64,000 bases of DNA, taken from contig NZ_JOAG01000015.1 in assembly GCF_000725485.1 (NCBI RefSeq), positions 370,986 to 434,985 on the forward strand, read 5' to 3'. Below are positions 17,362 through 26,292 of the stretch, in pieces. Source of the stretch: Nonomuraea candida (lineage in GTDB: Bacteria; Actinomycetota; Actinomycetes; Streptosporangiales; Streptosporangiaceae). The stretch's first letter is position 1. Every line of letters begins with the position of its first letter. The notes beneath the pieces are model-generated. The model did not search any database. It was given only the letters and a program-made list of their open reading frames with translations, and was not told where the DNA came from. The translations under genes and the position numbers were made by a program.

Positions 17362-17484
17362 ATGGATCTCCTTCATCCGGAATGGTCCCTGACCGGATAC
17401 GACCCTGTCACCGCGGCGGTCACGAGATCAATAACCTCGGAGGTCATGACCGCGCCCACCTGGCGGTGCCCTATCCTCCTCGGC

Positions 17485-18285
17485 ATGGAACAACCGTCCC
17501 GGGTGGGGGCGCTGCTGCGGCAGTGGCGGCAGCGTCGCAGGCTCAGCCAGCTCGCCCTGGCCAACCTGGCCGGCACCTCCGCGCGGCACCTGTCCTACAT
17601 GGAGAACGGCCGCGCCCGCCCGAGCCGGGCCATGCTGCTGCGCCTGTCGGCCGCGCTCGACGTGCCCCTGCGCGAGCGCAACACCCTGCTGCTGGCCGCC
17701 GACTACGCCCCGGCCTACCAGGAGAGCAGCCTCGACGACCGCTACATGGCCTCCATCCGCGCGGCGCTGGAGACCATGCTGACCGCGCACGAGCCGTACC
17801 CCGCCGTCGTGGTCGACCGCCTGTGGAACGTGCTGCTGGGCAACCGCGCCATGGGCGTGCTCATGGACGGCATCCCGCCGCACCTGCTGCAGCCGCGGCC
17901 GAACGTGTTCCGGCTGGCCCTGCACCCCGAGGGCCTGGCCGCGCGGCTGGCCAACCTCGGGGAGGTGCGGGCGCTCTTCCTCGAACGGCTCTCGCGCCAG
18001 GCCGACGCCACCGGCGACGCCGACCTCCAGGCACTGTACGAGGAGGTGTCCGCCTATCCCCTGCCCCCGGACGGGGACACCCCCGGCGACGCAGCCTCGC
18101 GACACCGCCCGAGCCCGATCCAGGTGCCGTTGCGGATGCGCACTCCGTTCGGCGAGCTGGCGATGTTCAGCACCATGGCCACCTTCGGCGCCCCGGCCGA
18201 CGTGACGCTGTCGGAGCTGGCGATCGAGCTCTTCTACCCGCTCGACGACTTCACCGCCGACACCCTCCGCTCCCTGCACCGCTGA
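17485..18285 (+). CDS. XRE-family regulator with MmyB-like ligand-binding domain
   Basis: 266 residues from ATG 17485. Residues 8-65 form an HTH (LRQWRQRRRLSQLALANLAG, then RHLSYMENGRARPS). The rest is the MmyB-like domain that binds a hydrophobic ligand (VVVDRLWNVLLGNRAMGVLM; LAIELFYPLDDFT). These proteins usually repress a divergent neighbour, here the membrane protein gene at 16927-17361. An alternative ATG at 17446 has GGAGG only two bases before it, which is too close. A GCGGT/ACCGC dyad lies in the intergenic region. Confidence 0.88.
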   Translation: MEQPSRVGALLRQWRQRRRLSQLALANLAGTSARHLSYMENGRARPSRAMLLRLSAALDVPLRERNTLLLAADYAPAYQESSLDDRYMASIRAALETMLTAHEPYPAVVVDRLWNVLLGNRAMGVLMDGIPPHLLQPRPNVFRLALHPEGLAARLANLGEVRALFLERLSRQADATGDADLQALYEEVSAYPLPPDGDTPGDAASRHRPSPIQVPLRMRTPFGELAMFSTMATFGAPADVTLSELAIELFYPLDDFTADTLRSLHR

Positions 18286-18301
18286 ACCGGCCGCCCCCGC
18301 A

Positions 18302-18898
18302 GTGATTCCTTCTGACGCGGCCGGGTCACAGCGGCGCGGCGGGCCGCGCTCGCCGGGCCGGGTCCTGATCGTCACGCTGATCGTCGTGGCGACGCTCTTC
18401 CTGGCCTTCCGGGTCGCCGTCGTCCTGTCGACGGAGGCGCATGTCGGCAGCGGCTTCGACGACCGGCGGTTCGACCGGCTGGAGACGGAATTCGATCGCC
18501 GGCAGGCGGCCTTCGCCAAGGCCGGCGCCCGGATGCGGGAGCTGGCGGCCGCCCACCCGCGGGCCGGACGGATCGGCTGGAGCCAGGCGCTGATCTGCGT
18601 GCGCGAGGCCGGAGAGGCTGAAGCCTGCAAGCCGACGACTCCGGAGGACAAGGCGGCGTACGAGGCTCTGCCGGGCGCCGACGTGATCGTGCGCCAGGCG
18701 AAAGACGACGGGCGCACGTTCTTCCGCTTCTACGGGGACGACCCGCCGCGCTACACGATCATGCACGTGACCGACGGCACGGACGTGGCGGCGTACGCGA
18801 AGGAACGCGGGTTCCGGAGCAGCCGGGCGCTGAAGCCGGGGTGGGCGCTCCTCGGGCCGATCCCCGACGAGGACCGTGAGGACGAGCAGTGGCAGTAA
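18302..18898 (+). CDS. Membrane-anchored protein, unknown function
   Basis: 198 residues, GTG start. A basic N-terminus and one hydrophobic anchor (about residues 20-43, RVLIVTLIVVATLFLAF) precede an extracytoplasmic domain of about 150 residues with two cysteines (CVREAGEAEAC), probably a disulphide. It starts 16 bases after the XRE regulator stop, so it may be co-transcribed. No family is recognised. Confidence 0.65.
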   Translation: MIPSDAAGSQRRGGPRSPGRVLIVTLIVVATLFLAFRVAVVLSTEAHVGSGFDDRRFDRLETEFDRRQAAFAKAGARMRELAAAHPRAGRIGWSQALICVREAGEAEACKPTTPEDKAAYEALPGADVIVRQAKDDGRTFFRFYGDDPPRYTIMHVTDGTDVAAYAKERGFRSSRALKPGWALLGPIPDEDREDEQWQ

Positions 18899-19032
18899 GG
18901 CTCGGGCATGTCACCGACCCGGCCTTCGGACGTGCGCATGCGCACCGTGGTGCCCGAGCAGCGCGCCGTGCCGATCCGGAACCGCCGGCCGCGTACCTTC
19001 GGCAGCGCCTGAAACACTTTTTCATGGTGGAT

Positions 19033-19941
19033 TCACAGGTCCAGGACGAGGCGGGGGGAGCGCGAGCGGGACACGCACGCGTACATGCGGCCCGGCGCGG
19101 CGCCCACGTCGTCGCGGTGCTCGGGCTCGCCCTCCAGGACGGTCACCTCGCAACTGCCGCAGACGCCCTCCCGGCATCCGGCCGGCACGGGCAGCCCGGC
19201 GTGATTCAGCGCGTCCAGCAGCGACTCGTCCGCGGGCACCGGTACCGTCCGCCCCGACCGGGCGCACGCGACGTCGAACGCGGTGTCCGGCCCGAACGTC
19301 CTGGGCTGCGGGCGGAACCGCTCGACGTGCAGCCGCTCCGCCGGGAAGACGGCCTCGCAGTCGGCCAGCAGGGAGGCGGGGCCGCAGCAGTACACGACGG
19401 TCTCCGGCGCCAGGCCGGCGGCCAGCGCGGCGAGGTCGGGGCGGCCGTCGTGCCCCGTGGCCACGATCGTCACCCGGTCGCCGTAGGCGGCGCGCAGCTC
19501 ACCGGCGAAGGGCATGGACGCGTACGTGCGCCCCGCGTACACCAGCGAGCAGGGGACGCCCGCGCCGGCGGCGGCCCGCAGCATCGGCACGATGGCGGTG
19601 ATGCCGATCCCGCCCGCGAGGAAAAGGTAGGAGGGGGCGGGGACGAGCCGGAAGGTGTTGCGGGGCAGCGACACCTCCAGCGTGCGGCCCTCGCGGAGAT
19701 AGCGGTGAACGTAGTCGGAGCCGCCCCGGCTGAGCCGTTCGTGGCGCACCGCGATCCGGTAGCGTTCGCGGTCCCGCGGGTCTCCGCACAGGGAGTACTG
19801 TCTGGTCAGCCAGTTGGGCAGGGCGAGGTCCACGTGCGCGCCCGGCTCCCAGGGGGCCAGCGGGCCGTGCGCGCCGCGCAGGATGAGGGCGACGACGTCC
19901 TCGGCGGGACGGTCGATGCGGTCGAGGATGGTGAGCTGCAT
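19033..19941 (-). CDS. Phthalate-dioxygenase-reductase-type ferredoxin reductase (FMN/NAD/2Fe-2S)
   Basis: 302 residues. An FAD/FMN-binding barrel (RQYSLCG, the RxYSL flavin motif) is followed by an NAD(P)-binding domain (LAGGIGITAIVPML; VYCCGPASLL). A plant-type 2Fe-2S ferredoxin domain at the C-terminus has ligands in CREGVCGSC and a final Cys in MYACVSRS. It should pass electrons from NAD(P)H to a partner oxygenase or P450. No oxygenase is adjacent. It follows the PPOX gene by 18 bases, and a divergent TetR probably controls both. Confidence 0.9.
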   Translation of the reverse strand: MQLTILDRIDRPAEDVVALILRGAHGPLAPWEPGAHVDLALPNWLTRQYSLCGDPRDRERYRIAVRHERLSRGGSDYVHRYLREGRTLEVSLPRNTFRLVPAPSYLFLAGGIGITAIVPMLRAAAGAGVPCSLVYAGRTYASMPFAGELRAAYGDRVTIVATGHDGRPDLAALAAGLAPETVVYCCGPASLLADCEAVFPAERLHVERFRPQPRTFGPDTAFDVACARSGRTVPVPADESLLDALNHAGLPVPAGCREGVCGSCEVTVLEGEPEHRDDVGAAPGRMYACVSRSRSPRLVLDL

Positions 19942-19959
19942 GGTCTGCCTCCGTCCCGG

Positions 19960-20604
19960 TCAGTACAGCTTGCGGTAGCCCTCTTCGAGGCGAGCCTCGA
20001 GGAGCCGCGGATCGACGTCGAGCCCGAACTGCGCGACCGCCATCTCGCCGAGCGTCGGCAGCTCGCCGGCGAGCGCCTGGCCGGCCGGGTCCCACAGGCG
20101 GGAGCGGATGAGCGCCCGGCCGCAGTGGAAGTAGACCTCCTCGACGTCCACCGCGATGGCCAGCTCCGGCGTCCTGGCCTCGGTCTGCATGCGGGCCAGC
20201 ACGTCGGGCTCGTCGGTGGCGTACGCGCGGCCGTTGACGCGCAGCGTCTCCCGCGAGCCGGGGACGAAGAACAGCAGCCCGATCCCGTCGTTCTCGGCGA
20301 GGTTGCGGAAGGAGTCGGCGATCCTGTTGCCGGGCCGGTCGGGGATGGCGAGCAGGTGCTCGTCGAGGACCTTCACGAAACCGGGGTAGTCGCCGCGCGG
20401 CGAGCAGTCGGCGCGGCCGGACGCGTCGGCGGTCGCCATCGTCAGGAAGGGGGAGTGCGCGATGAATCGGCGGGTGTGCTCGCCGATGTGGTCCTGGATC
20501 TTACTCTTGATCATCGCGTCGGGCTCGCCGAGCCGTTCGCGGACCTGTTCCATGGACACCCGGCGCGGCCGCCGCTCGGCGACTGGCGCGTTTTGCCTGG
20601 TCAT
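19960..20604 (-). CDS. PPOX-class FMN-binding flavoprotein (MSMEG_1061-like)
   Basis: 214 residues. The split-barrel FMN domain has FLTMATADASGRADCSPRGD and later RVNGRAYATDEPDVL, features of the MSMEG_1061-type pyridoxamine-phosphate-oxidase-like family, which reduces or oxidises unknown small molecules using FMN or F420. First gene of a two-gene operon with the ferredoxin reductase, which could supply electrons; that functional link is an inference. Its start faces the TetR gene across 69 bases. Confidence 0.85.
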   Translation of the reverse strand: MTRQNAPVAERRPRRVSMEQVRERLGEPDAMIKSKIQDHIGEHTRRFIAHSPFLTMATADASGRADCSPRGDYPGFVKVLDEHLLAIPDRPGNRIADSFRNLAENDGIGLLFFVPGSRETLRVNGRAYATDEPDVLARMQTEARTPELAIAVDVEEVYFHCGRALIRSRLWDPAGQALAGELPTLGEMAVAQFGLDVDPRLLEARLEEGYRKLY

Positions 20605-20614
20605 GGCACCATTA

Positions 20615-20628
20615 TGAGCAATTATTCA
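20615..20628. promoter_or_regulatory. Candidate TetR operator in the divergent promoter
   Basis: TGAGCAATTATTCA is an imperfect palindrome (10 of 14 positions) in the only AT-rich part of the 69-base gap between the PPOX and TetR starts. Confidence 0.3.
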
Positions 20629-20673
20629 GTTCTTGCGCTACTCGCTTTTGCGTTCTTCCCCGGGAGGTCAGCG

Positions 20674-21291
20674 GTGTCGAGGGACCCACGGCTCCACCCG
20701 CGCAAACAGCCGCGGCAGTTCCGCGCCGAGCTCACCCGCCGGCGCATCTTGGAGGCGGCTGCTCAGGTTTTCGCGGAGTACGGCTACGCCGCCGGCACCA
20801 CCAACCGCATCGCCGAGCGGGCGCGCGTGTCGATCGGATCGCTGTATCAGTACTATCCGAACAAGGACGCCATCCTGCTGGAGCTGATGCTCGCCCACCT
20901 CGACAGCGGCGCCGCCGAGGCCGCCCGCCGCCAGTCCGGGGAGCTGCCGGGCACGGCGGAGGGCCTCATGCGCGTCTTCGTGCAGGCCGCCATCGCCAAC
21001 CACCTGGAGGACCCGCGGCTGCTGCGCGTCATGGTCGAGCAGGCACCGCGCTCCCCGGAGCTGCTGCAACGCGTCTACCAGGACAAGGACCGGCGCAACG
21101 CCTACACCCGCGACCTGCTGCGCCGCTACCCCGAGGTGCGGGTGTCCGACGTGGAGACGGCCGCCCGGATCATCAACGCCACGATCGAGCTGGTCGTGCA
21201 CCAGGTCGTGGCCGAACGCGAGCCCGTGGACCTGAAGCGCCTGGAGGACGAGCTCGTCGCGATGTTCACCCGCTACCTGACGTCGGCCTGA
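20674..21291 (+). CDS. TetR-family transcriptional regulator
   Basis: 205 residues from GTG 20674, which has GGGAGG seven bases upstream. The HTH spans about residues 20-65 (RRILEAAAQVFAEYGYAAGT; ARVSIGSLYQYYPNKDAILL). The C-terminal domain has the IVHQ-type helix ATIELVVHQVV. It is divergent from the PPOX-reductase operon, the usual layout for a TetR repressor of its neighbours. Confidence 0.88.
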   Translation: MSRDPRLHPRKQPRQFRAELTRRRILEAAAQVFAEYGYAAGTTNRIAERARVSIGSLYQYYPNKDAILLELMLAHLDSGAAEAARRQSGELPGTAEGLMRVFVQAAIANHLEDPRLLRVMVEQAPRSPELLQRVYQDKDRRNAYTRDLLRRYPEVRVSDVETAARIINATIELVVHQVVAEREPVDLKRLEDELVAMFTRYLTSA

Positions 21292-21329
21292 CCGGCGGCG
21301 GCGGACGGCGGGCGGCGGGCGGCGGCGGG

Positions 21330-21475
21330 CGGCGCAGCTGTCCGAGCGGATCGGGGTCGGCGAGCGCGTCGCGCACCCACTGCCGTTCCAAGGTGGGGAC
21401 GGGCTCGTCGTCGCCGGCGACGGCCAGGTCGAGGACGCTGGTGAGGCGCTGGACGGCCTGGGACAGCTCGAAGGC
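21330..21475 (-). pseudogene. TetR-family C-terminal fragment
   Basis: Minus-strand frame FELSQAVQRLTSVLDLAVAG then DEPVPTLERQWVRDALADPD and LGQLR. This matches the segment of many TetR ligand domains that reads AxDEPVxxxERxWVRxxxxEPDPxxQLR. No HTH is present and the frame dissolves into CGGGCG repeats at 21293-21335. A short remnant; call from memory of the motif. Confidence 0.45.
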
Positions 21476-21481
21476 TCGTGG

Positions 21482-21660
21482 ACGGTGCGCTCTCCGGAGC
21501 CGTACGGCGAGCGCACCGTGCACCGCTTCCCGTTCTCCGACCAGTACACCCTGCCCGCCACCCTCGGCGTCGCCTCGGCCCGCACCGGGCTGTGCCTGGA
21601 CTCGCGCCTGGTCACCCGGCTGCTGTCACTGGCCGGCCGACCGGCCGTCGCCCGGGGCCG
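21482..21660 (+). pseudogene. Saccharopine-dehydrogenase-like fragment
   Basis: Plus-strand frame SPEPYGERTVHRFPFSDQYT, then LPATLGVASARTGLCLDSRL and VTRLLSLAG. This resembles the middle of actinobacterial saccharopine dehydrogenase NADP-binding-domain proteins. It has no Rossmann N-terminus and loses similarity by about 21660. It abuts the TetR fragment on the other strand, so the region is rearranged. Confidence 0.4.
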
Positions 21661-21930
21661 CCCACATCGAGCAGCTCGTGGACCCCGTGCCGTTCCTGGC
21701 CGAGCCGGCCACCGGCGGATTCGCCCTCGACCTCGGCGACGACCCGCGGGACACGCCCGCCTGACCGCCGCCCCGGCACGCTCCACCCGCCGGGCGGCTC
21801 CGCACTCGACCAGATCGTCCAGGTGGCGGGCAGCACACCGCGCACGCGGACCACCGCGATGGCCGTGGGTGCCGGACGCCTTCACCGCTCCCACGCTCGG
21901 GGGAACGGTGCGGCTCCGGCCAGGGTCACC

Positions 21931-22464
21931 TCACAGCCCGGGGGCCGCGATCACCGCACTGATCGCTGCGCTCAGCAGCAGAGTCACGCCCATCGCCGGT
22001 CCGGCCAACCGGCTGCTCGGTGTGGTGGTGCCGCGCAGGCGCCGCGCCACCACACCGAGGACGACCAGCTGGACGACGCCGACGACGGCCACCCCGATGT
22101 CGTTCAGCAGCAGCGCCAGGGGCAGGAAATGCGCCGCCACGACGATCGCGACCCACCACGCCATCCACCGGGGCGCCCCGCGCCTGGCCAGGACGAGGCA
22201 CCCGGCTCCCGCGGCGAGGACCTCGGCCGCGACCAGGAGGCCGAACCATGCGTACTTTCCCTCCAACGCGCTCGGCTGGTCCCAGTTCGCGACGGTCAGC
22301 ACCCCGAAGGCCACGGCGAGCCCGACCCCCAGGGCCGACCCCACGCCCAGCGAGATCCGCCAGCTCCGGGGCGGGTCCTCCTGCGACCATCCGAACCACA
22401 CGAAGGCCATCAGCCCGAACCAGGCCGTGGTGAAGCACAGGTCGCGCAGGAACTCTGTCAGCAT
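21931..22464 (-). CDS. Multi-pass membrane protein, unknown function
   Basis: 177 residues with five to six hydrophobic segments, beginning MLTEFLRDLCFTTAWFG. WFGWSQEDPPRSW forms a polar loop after helix 1. A GTG at 22470 could add two residues. No family is recognised. It is the last minus-strand gene after the biosynthetic cluster but lies about 150 bases from it and has no obvious link. Confidence 0.7.
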   Translation of the reverse strand: MLTEFLRDLCFTTAWFGLMAFVWFGWSQEDPPRSWRISLGVGSALGVGLAVAFGVLTVANWDQPSALEGKYAWFGLLVAAEVLAAGAGCLVLARRGAPRWMAWWVAIVVAAHFLPLALLLNDIGVAVVGVVQLVVLGVVARRLRGTTTPSSRLAGPAMGVTLLLSAAISAVIAAPGL

Positions 22465-22622
22465 GGGCACTCATTTTCTGTGGTCCGGCAGCCGGAAGGC
22501 GGAGCAGGATGTTTCACTTCCGGGCGTCCCGCGGTGTTCGGGCACCGCTGATCATAGTGTCGGCCTTGTTCCCTCTTCTGGTTCGGGCGTTCCGAGATGC
22601 CCGGCAGCGACACCCCGGGCGG

Positions 22623-22946
22623 CTACGGGCGGGTTCGGTCGCCGGCCGGATCGGTGGCGGAGTCGACGGCCTCGGCCAGCAGCTGGGAGAGGCCGTCCAG
22701 CGTCGGGTTCTCCAGGATCGTGCGCACCGGCACCCGTAACCCGAGCTCGGTCCGCAGTCGGGACGCCATCCGGACCGCGAGCATCGAATGCCCGCCCAGG
22801 GCGAAGAAGTCGTCATGGGGGTCGACTCGCGGCACCTCGAAGAGCTCGCACCAGATCGCGGCGACGACGCCGGCGGTTCCGATGCGGACGCCGTCGGACC
22901 CGTCCCCGGCGGTGGAGCTCCTGGCCCTCTCGGAGTACTCGCTCAT
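22623..22946 (-). CDS. Free-standing peptidyl carrier protein
   Basis: 107 residues. One carrier domain with the phosphopantetheine site FFALGGHSMLAVRM (Ser near residue 50) and a flexible polar tail. The LGGHS form marks a PCP rather than a fatty-acid ACP. It would carry an aminoacyl or acyl intermediate for the free A domain or the C-PCP protein. Its ATG overlaps the stop of the C-PCP gene. Last gene of the ten-gene operon. Confidence 0.88.
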   Translation of the reverse strand: MSEYSERARSSTAGDGSDGVRIGTAGVVAAIWCELFEVPRVDPHDDFFALGGHSMLAVRMASRLRTELGLRVPVRTILENPTLDGLSQLLAEAVDSATDPAGDRTRP

Positions 22947-24730
22947 TCGGCGGTCCCCCGCCCGGACCGAAGGTGTTGCAACCGGTTCCGGCGGTCGCGC
23001 AGCCGGGCCGCACGCGCCCGGTCGGGCGGCTCGGCTGCCGCAGGTCCCGTTCCGGGGTCGCCGGCCAGGTGCCGCGCAAGCGTGGCGATCGTCGGGAACT
23101 CCAGCAGTGACACCAGCGACGTCTCCTCTCCGGTGCGAGCACCGATCAGGGTGTGTACGGCGGCGAGGGTGAAGGACGTGCCTCCGAGGTCGAAGAAGTT
23201 GTCGTCGAGCCCGATGTCGTCGCGGCCCAGCACCTCCCGCCAGATCTGGATGAGGTTCTGCTCCAAGCCGGCGCGGGCCGACGTCGTGAGAAGGGGGCGG
23301 GGCGCCGCCGCCGGCGCCGGGCCCGGGGGCCGGGGGACGACGACCCCGTCTGGGCTGGGCAGGGACCGGATCGGGGCCGCCGGCTCCGCGACGGCCGCGA
23401 CCAGCAGCCGCTCGAAGTGCGCGGCCATCCGGGCCACGGTGTCGGCCTCGAACAGGTCGACCCGGTAGGTGAGCGTCAGGTCGAAGTCGTCCCCGCCCCC
23501 GGCCGAGCGGAAGACCACCATGTCGAAGTCGACCTTCGCCCCGGTCGGCGGGAGGTCGATGGCCGTGGCGCGCAGCCCCGCCAGGCGTGGGCTCACGATC
23601 GGCTCCTGCTCGAAGGAGAAGAACGCCTGGACCAGCGGGGCGTGCCCGGGGTCGCGGTCCGGCGCGAGCTCCTGCGCGAGCTGCTCCATGGTGACGTCGC
23701 GGTAGGTCAGGACGTCCAGCAGCTCCGACTGGACGGACCGGCACAGGTCGGCGAAGCTCCGGTCGCGGTGGGCCTCGACGAGCACCGGCAGCGTCGTGGC
23801 GAAGAACCCGATCACGCTCTCCAGCTCGGCGCGGTCGCGGGCACTCACCGGGACGCCCACCAGCACGTCCCGGGCGCCGGCGAGCTGGGAGAGGAAGGTG
23901 GCGTAGGCGGTCAGCACCAGCACGAACGGTGTCACCCGCAGGTCCTGCGCCAGCCGCAACGCCGGTCCCATCACCGCCGCGCGCAGCGTGTGCCGGTGAT
24001 TGCCCCCGCGCGGGCCGGCGACCGCCGGACGGGGCCGGTCGGTCGGCAGCCGCAGCACCGTCGGTACCCCGGCGAGGCGGTCTCGCCACCAGCCGAGTTG
24101 TTCGGCGTCGACGGGGCGGGCCCGCTGCCAGGCCGCGTAGTCGGCGAACTGCAGGGCCGGCGCGGCGCGCTCGGGCCCACCGGCGTACTCCTCCCCCAGC
24201 TCGCCGAAGAACACCTGCAGCGACGGGCCATCCGAGATCAGCTGGTGCATCGTGACGACGAGCAGGTGGTGCTCGGGCCCTGCCACGAGCAACCGCGTGC
24301 GCAGCAGCGGTCCGCGCTCCAGGTCGAACGGCTCGTCGGCCCACGACTGGGCCACGCGGAGCGCCGCGGCGTCCACGTCCTCGGTCCCGTCGACGTCCAG
24401 ATCGACGACCGGCAGGCCGGCGACGGGCGCCTCCGTGTCCGGGGCGCCGATCCGCTGGACGGGCTCGAACGGCGGCGCGGTGCCGCGTACGAAGGTCGTG
24501 CGCAACGCCTCGTGCCGCGCGACGACGCGCGTGATGGCGCCGCGGAGCCGCGGAACGTCGAGCGGGCCCTCCAGGCGGACCGCCACCGTGATGTTGTACA
24601 TCGGCGTACCCGGGTGGAGCAGTTCGACCAGGTACAGCGCCCGCTGGGCACCCGACAGCGGCGGCGGCCCCGCCGACCGGTCCAGCGCCGGGATGTGGTC
24701 CGGCGCCGCCACGGTGATCTTCTCGATCAT
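22943..24730 (-). CDS. NRPS condensation-PCP didomain protein
   Basis: 595 residues. The condensation domain (about 20-440) begins LSGAQRALYLVELLHPGTP. Its active-site motif is MHQLISDG (near residue 162) instead of HHxxxDG: the catalytic second His and the Asp are kept, the first His is Met. GVPVSARDRAELESVIGFF is the C5 region. A PCP follows with DNFFDLGGTSFTLA (Ser near 513). It probably condenses an acyl donor from the upstream set with the amino acid selected by the free A domain, holding the product on its own PCP. Overlaps both neighbours by 4 bases. Confidence 0.9.
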   Translation of the reverse strand: MIEKITVAAPDHIPALDRSAGPPPLSGAQRALYLVELLHPGTPMYNITVAVRLEGPLDVPRLRGAITRVVARHEALRTTFVRGTAPPFEPVQRIGAPDTEAPVAGLPVVDLDVDGTEDVDAAALRVAQSWADEPFDLERGPLLRTRLLVAGPEHHLLVVTMHQLISDGPSLQVFFGELGEEYAGGPERAAPALQFADYAAWQRARPVDAEQLGWWRDRLAGVPTVLRLPTDRPRPAVAGPRGGNHRHTLRAAVMGPALRLAQDLRVTPFVLVLTAYATFLSQLAGARDVLVGVPVSARDRAELESVIGFFATTLPVLVEAHRDRSFADLCRSVQSELLDVLTYRDVTMEQLAQELAPDRDPGHAPLVQAFFSFEQEPIVSPRLAGLRATAIDLPPTGAKVDFDMVVFRSAGGGDDFDLTLTYRVDLFEADTVARMAAHFERLLVAAVAEPAAPIRSLPSPDGVVVPRPPGPAPAAAPRPLLTTSARAGLEQNLIQIWREVLGRDDIGLDDNFFDLGGTSFTLAAVHTLIGARTGEETSLVSLLEFPTIATLARHLAGDPGTGPAAAEPPDRARAARLRDRRNRLQHLRSGRGTAE

Positions 24731-26292
24731 GCTGCTCCCTCGGTGGCCAGGGCGAGCCGGTCGACCTTCCCGCTGGGGGTGCGCGGCAACGACCCGACGA
24801 CGTCTGCCCGGACCGGCACCATGTAGGCGGGCAGCCGGTCGCGCAGGCCCGCGAGCAGGCCCGCCGTCCAGGCCGAGGCGTCCTCCGGAGCCGCCTTCGG
24901 CACGAGGAACGCACGGAGGTTCCGGTCCTCGGCCGCGGAGCCCGCGACCACCACCACCGCCTGCGCGACGGACGGGTCGGCGGCCAGCACGCTCTCGATC
25001 TCTCCCAGCTCGATCCGGAATCCCCGCACCTTGACCTGGGTGTCCTCCCGGCCGAGGAACTCGAGGAGACCGTCCGGGGTGACCCGGCCGAGGTCGCCGC
25101 TGCGGTAGGCCGGCACCGCCGGGTCCAGCGGGTCGGTGCGGTAGCTGCGCGCCGTGCGCTCGGGCAGGCCGAGGTATCCGGGCCCGACGGCCGCACCGGT
25201 GATCCACAGCTCGCCCACCTCGCCGTCCGGCACCGGCCTGCCGTCCGGATCGCAGACCCGGACGCCGGTGCCGGTGATCGGCCTGCCGATCGAGGGCAGG
25301 TCGACCCAGGTGGTCACGTCCGCGGGCAGCTCGTACCAGGTGGCCACGTGGGTCTCGGTCGTGCCCCACTGGTTCACCAGCCGGCAGTCCGGCAGCCGGG
25401 TGAACATCGCCCGAATCGCCGCCGTGCACTGCACCTGCTCCCCCGACGTGAGGATCTCGCGCAGCGGGTGCCGCTGCGGGGTCGCCTCGTCGGCGAACAG
25501 GGCGAGCGACTGGATCATCACGAACGGGATGAAGAGCCGGTTGACCCGTTCGCGTTCGATGATGTCCCAGAGCAACTGCGGGTCCAGCCGCTCGTCCTCG
25601 TCGCAGCAGACCACGGTGCCACCCTCCCCGAGAGCAGTGAGCACCTCCTGGTAGGTCACGTCGAACGACGCGGGGGCGAACTGCAGCGTCCGGTCGCCCG
25701 GCCCGCACCCGCTGGCGCCCGCCTGCCAGGCCACGAGGTTGGCGAGGTTGCGGTGGGCGTAGCGCACGCCCTTCGGACGGCCGGTGGACCCGGAGGTGTA
25801 GACGATGTAGGCGATGTCGTCGCCGGCCACCTCGGGAGCCTCGAACGCCGGAGCGGGGTCCGGCACCGGCCGGGACGGACCGGCGGAGGCGTAGCAGACC
25901 TCCCCGTCGGTCGCGACGACGCTGAAGCCGCCCAGCCGGGAGAGGGGGCCCTGATGGCCGACGGCCAGCTCCACGCCGGCGTCGGCGCACATGAACCGCA
26001 GCCGCTCGGCCGGGTATCCGACGTCCAGCGGCACCGCGGTGCAGCCGGAGCGCAGCAGCCCGACCAGCGCCACGACCAGGTCCGCCGACCGTTCCAGGTG
26101 CACGCCGACGGCCGTGCCGGGAGCGGCGCCGAGCTGCGCGAGCCGCGCCGCGACCTGCGCGGACCGCTCCCACAGGGTGCGGTAGTCGAGGGCCTCGCGG
26201 GCCGAGCGGACCGCTGCGGCGTCCGGCGTCCGCCGCACGTGCTCGGCGACCGCGCGCAGCACCGGGACCGTGGTGCCGGAATCGGGACTCAT
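24727..26292 (-). CDS. Free-standing NRPS adenylation domain
   Basis: 521 residues. The core motifs run A3 YTSGSTGRPKGV, A5 NQWGTTETHV, A7 YRSGDLGR, A8 (near LGREDTQVKVRGFRIELGEIE) and A10 PRTPSGKVDR, so the domain looks active. No carrier follows, so it works in trans with the PCP of a neighbour. By alignment to GrsA, the specificity residues read DVQFLSQVA(K). The DVQ start recalls proline codes (DVQ-x-I-A-H-V-V), but positions 299-331 differ, so proline or a cyclic or modified relative is a weak guess. Overlaps its neighbours by 4 bases on each side. Confidence 0.9.
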   Translation of the reverse strand: MSPDSGTTVPVLRAVAEHVRRTPDAAAVRSAREALDYRTLWERSAQVAARLAQLGAAPGTAVGVHLERSADLVVALVGLLRSGCTAVPLDVGYPAERLRFMCADAGVELAVGHQGPLSRLGGFSVVATDGEVCYASAGPSRPVPDPAPAFEAPEVAGDDIAYIVYTSGSTGRPKGVRYAHRNLANLVAWQAGASGCGPGDRTLQFAPASFDVTYQEVLTALGEGGTVVCCDEDERLDPQLLWDIIERERVNRLFIPFVMIQSLALFADEATPQRHPLREILTSGEQVQCTAAIRAMFTRLPDCRLVNQWGTTETHVATWYELPADVTTWVDLPSIGRPITGTGVRVCDPDGRPVPDGEVGELWITGAAVGPGYLGLPERTARSYRTDPLDPAVPAYRSGDLGRVTPDGLLEFLGREDTQVKVRGFRIELGEIESVLAADPSVAQAVVVVAGSAAEDRNLRAFLVPKAAPEDASAWTAGLLAGLRDRLPAYMVPVRADVVGSLPRTPSGKVDRLALATEGAA

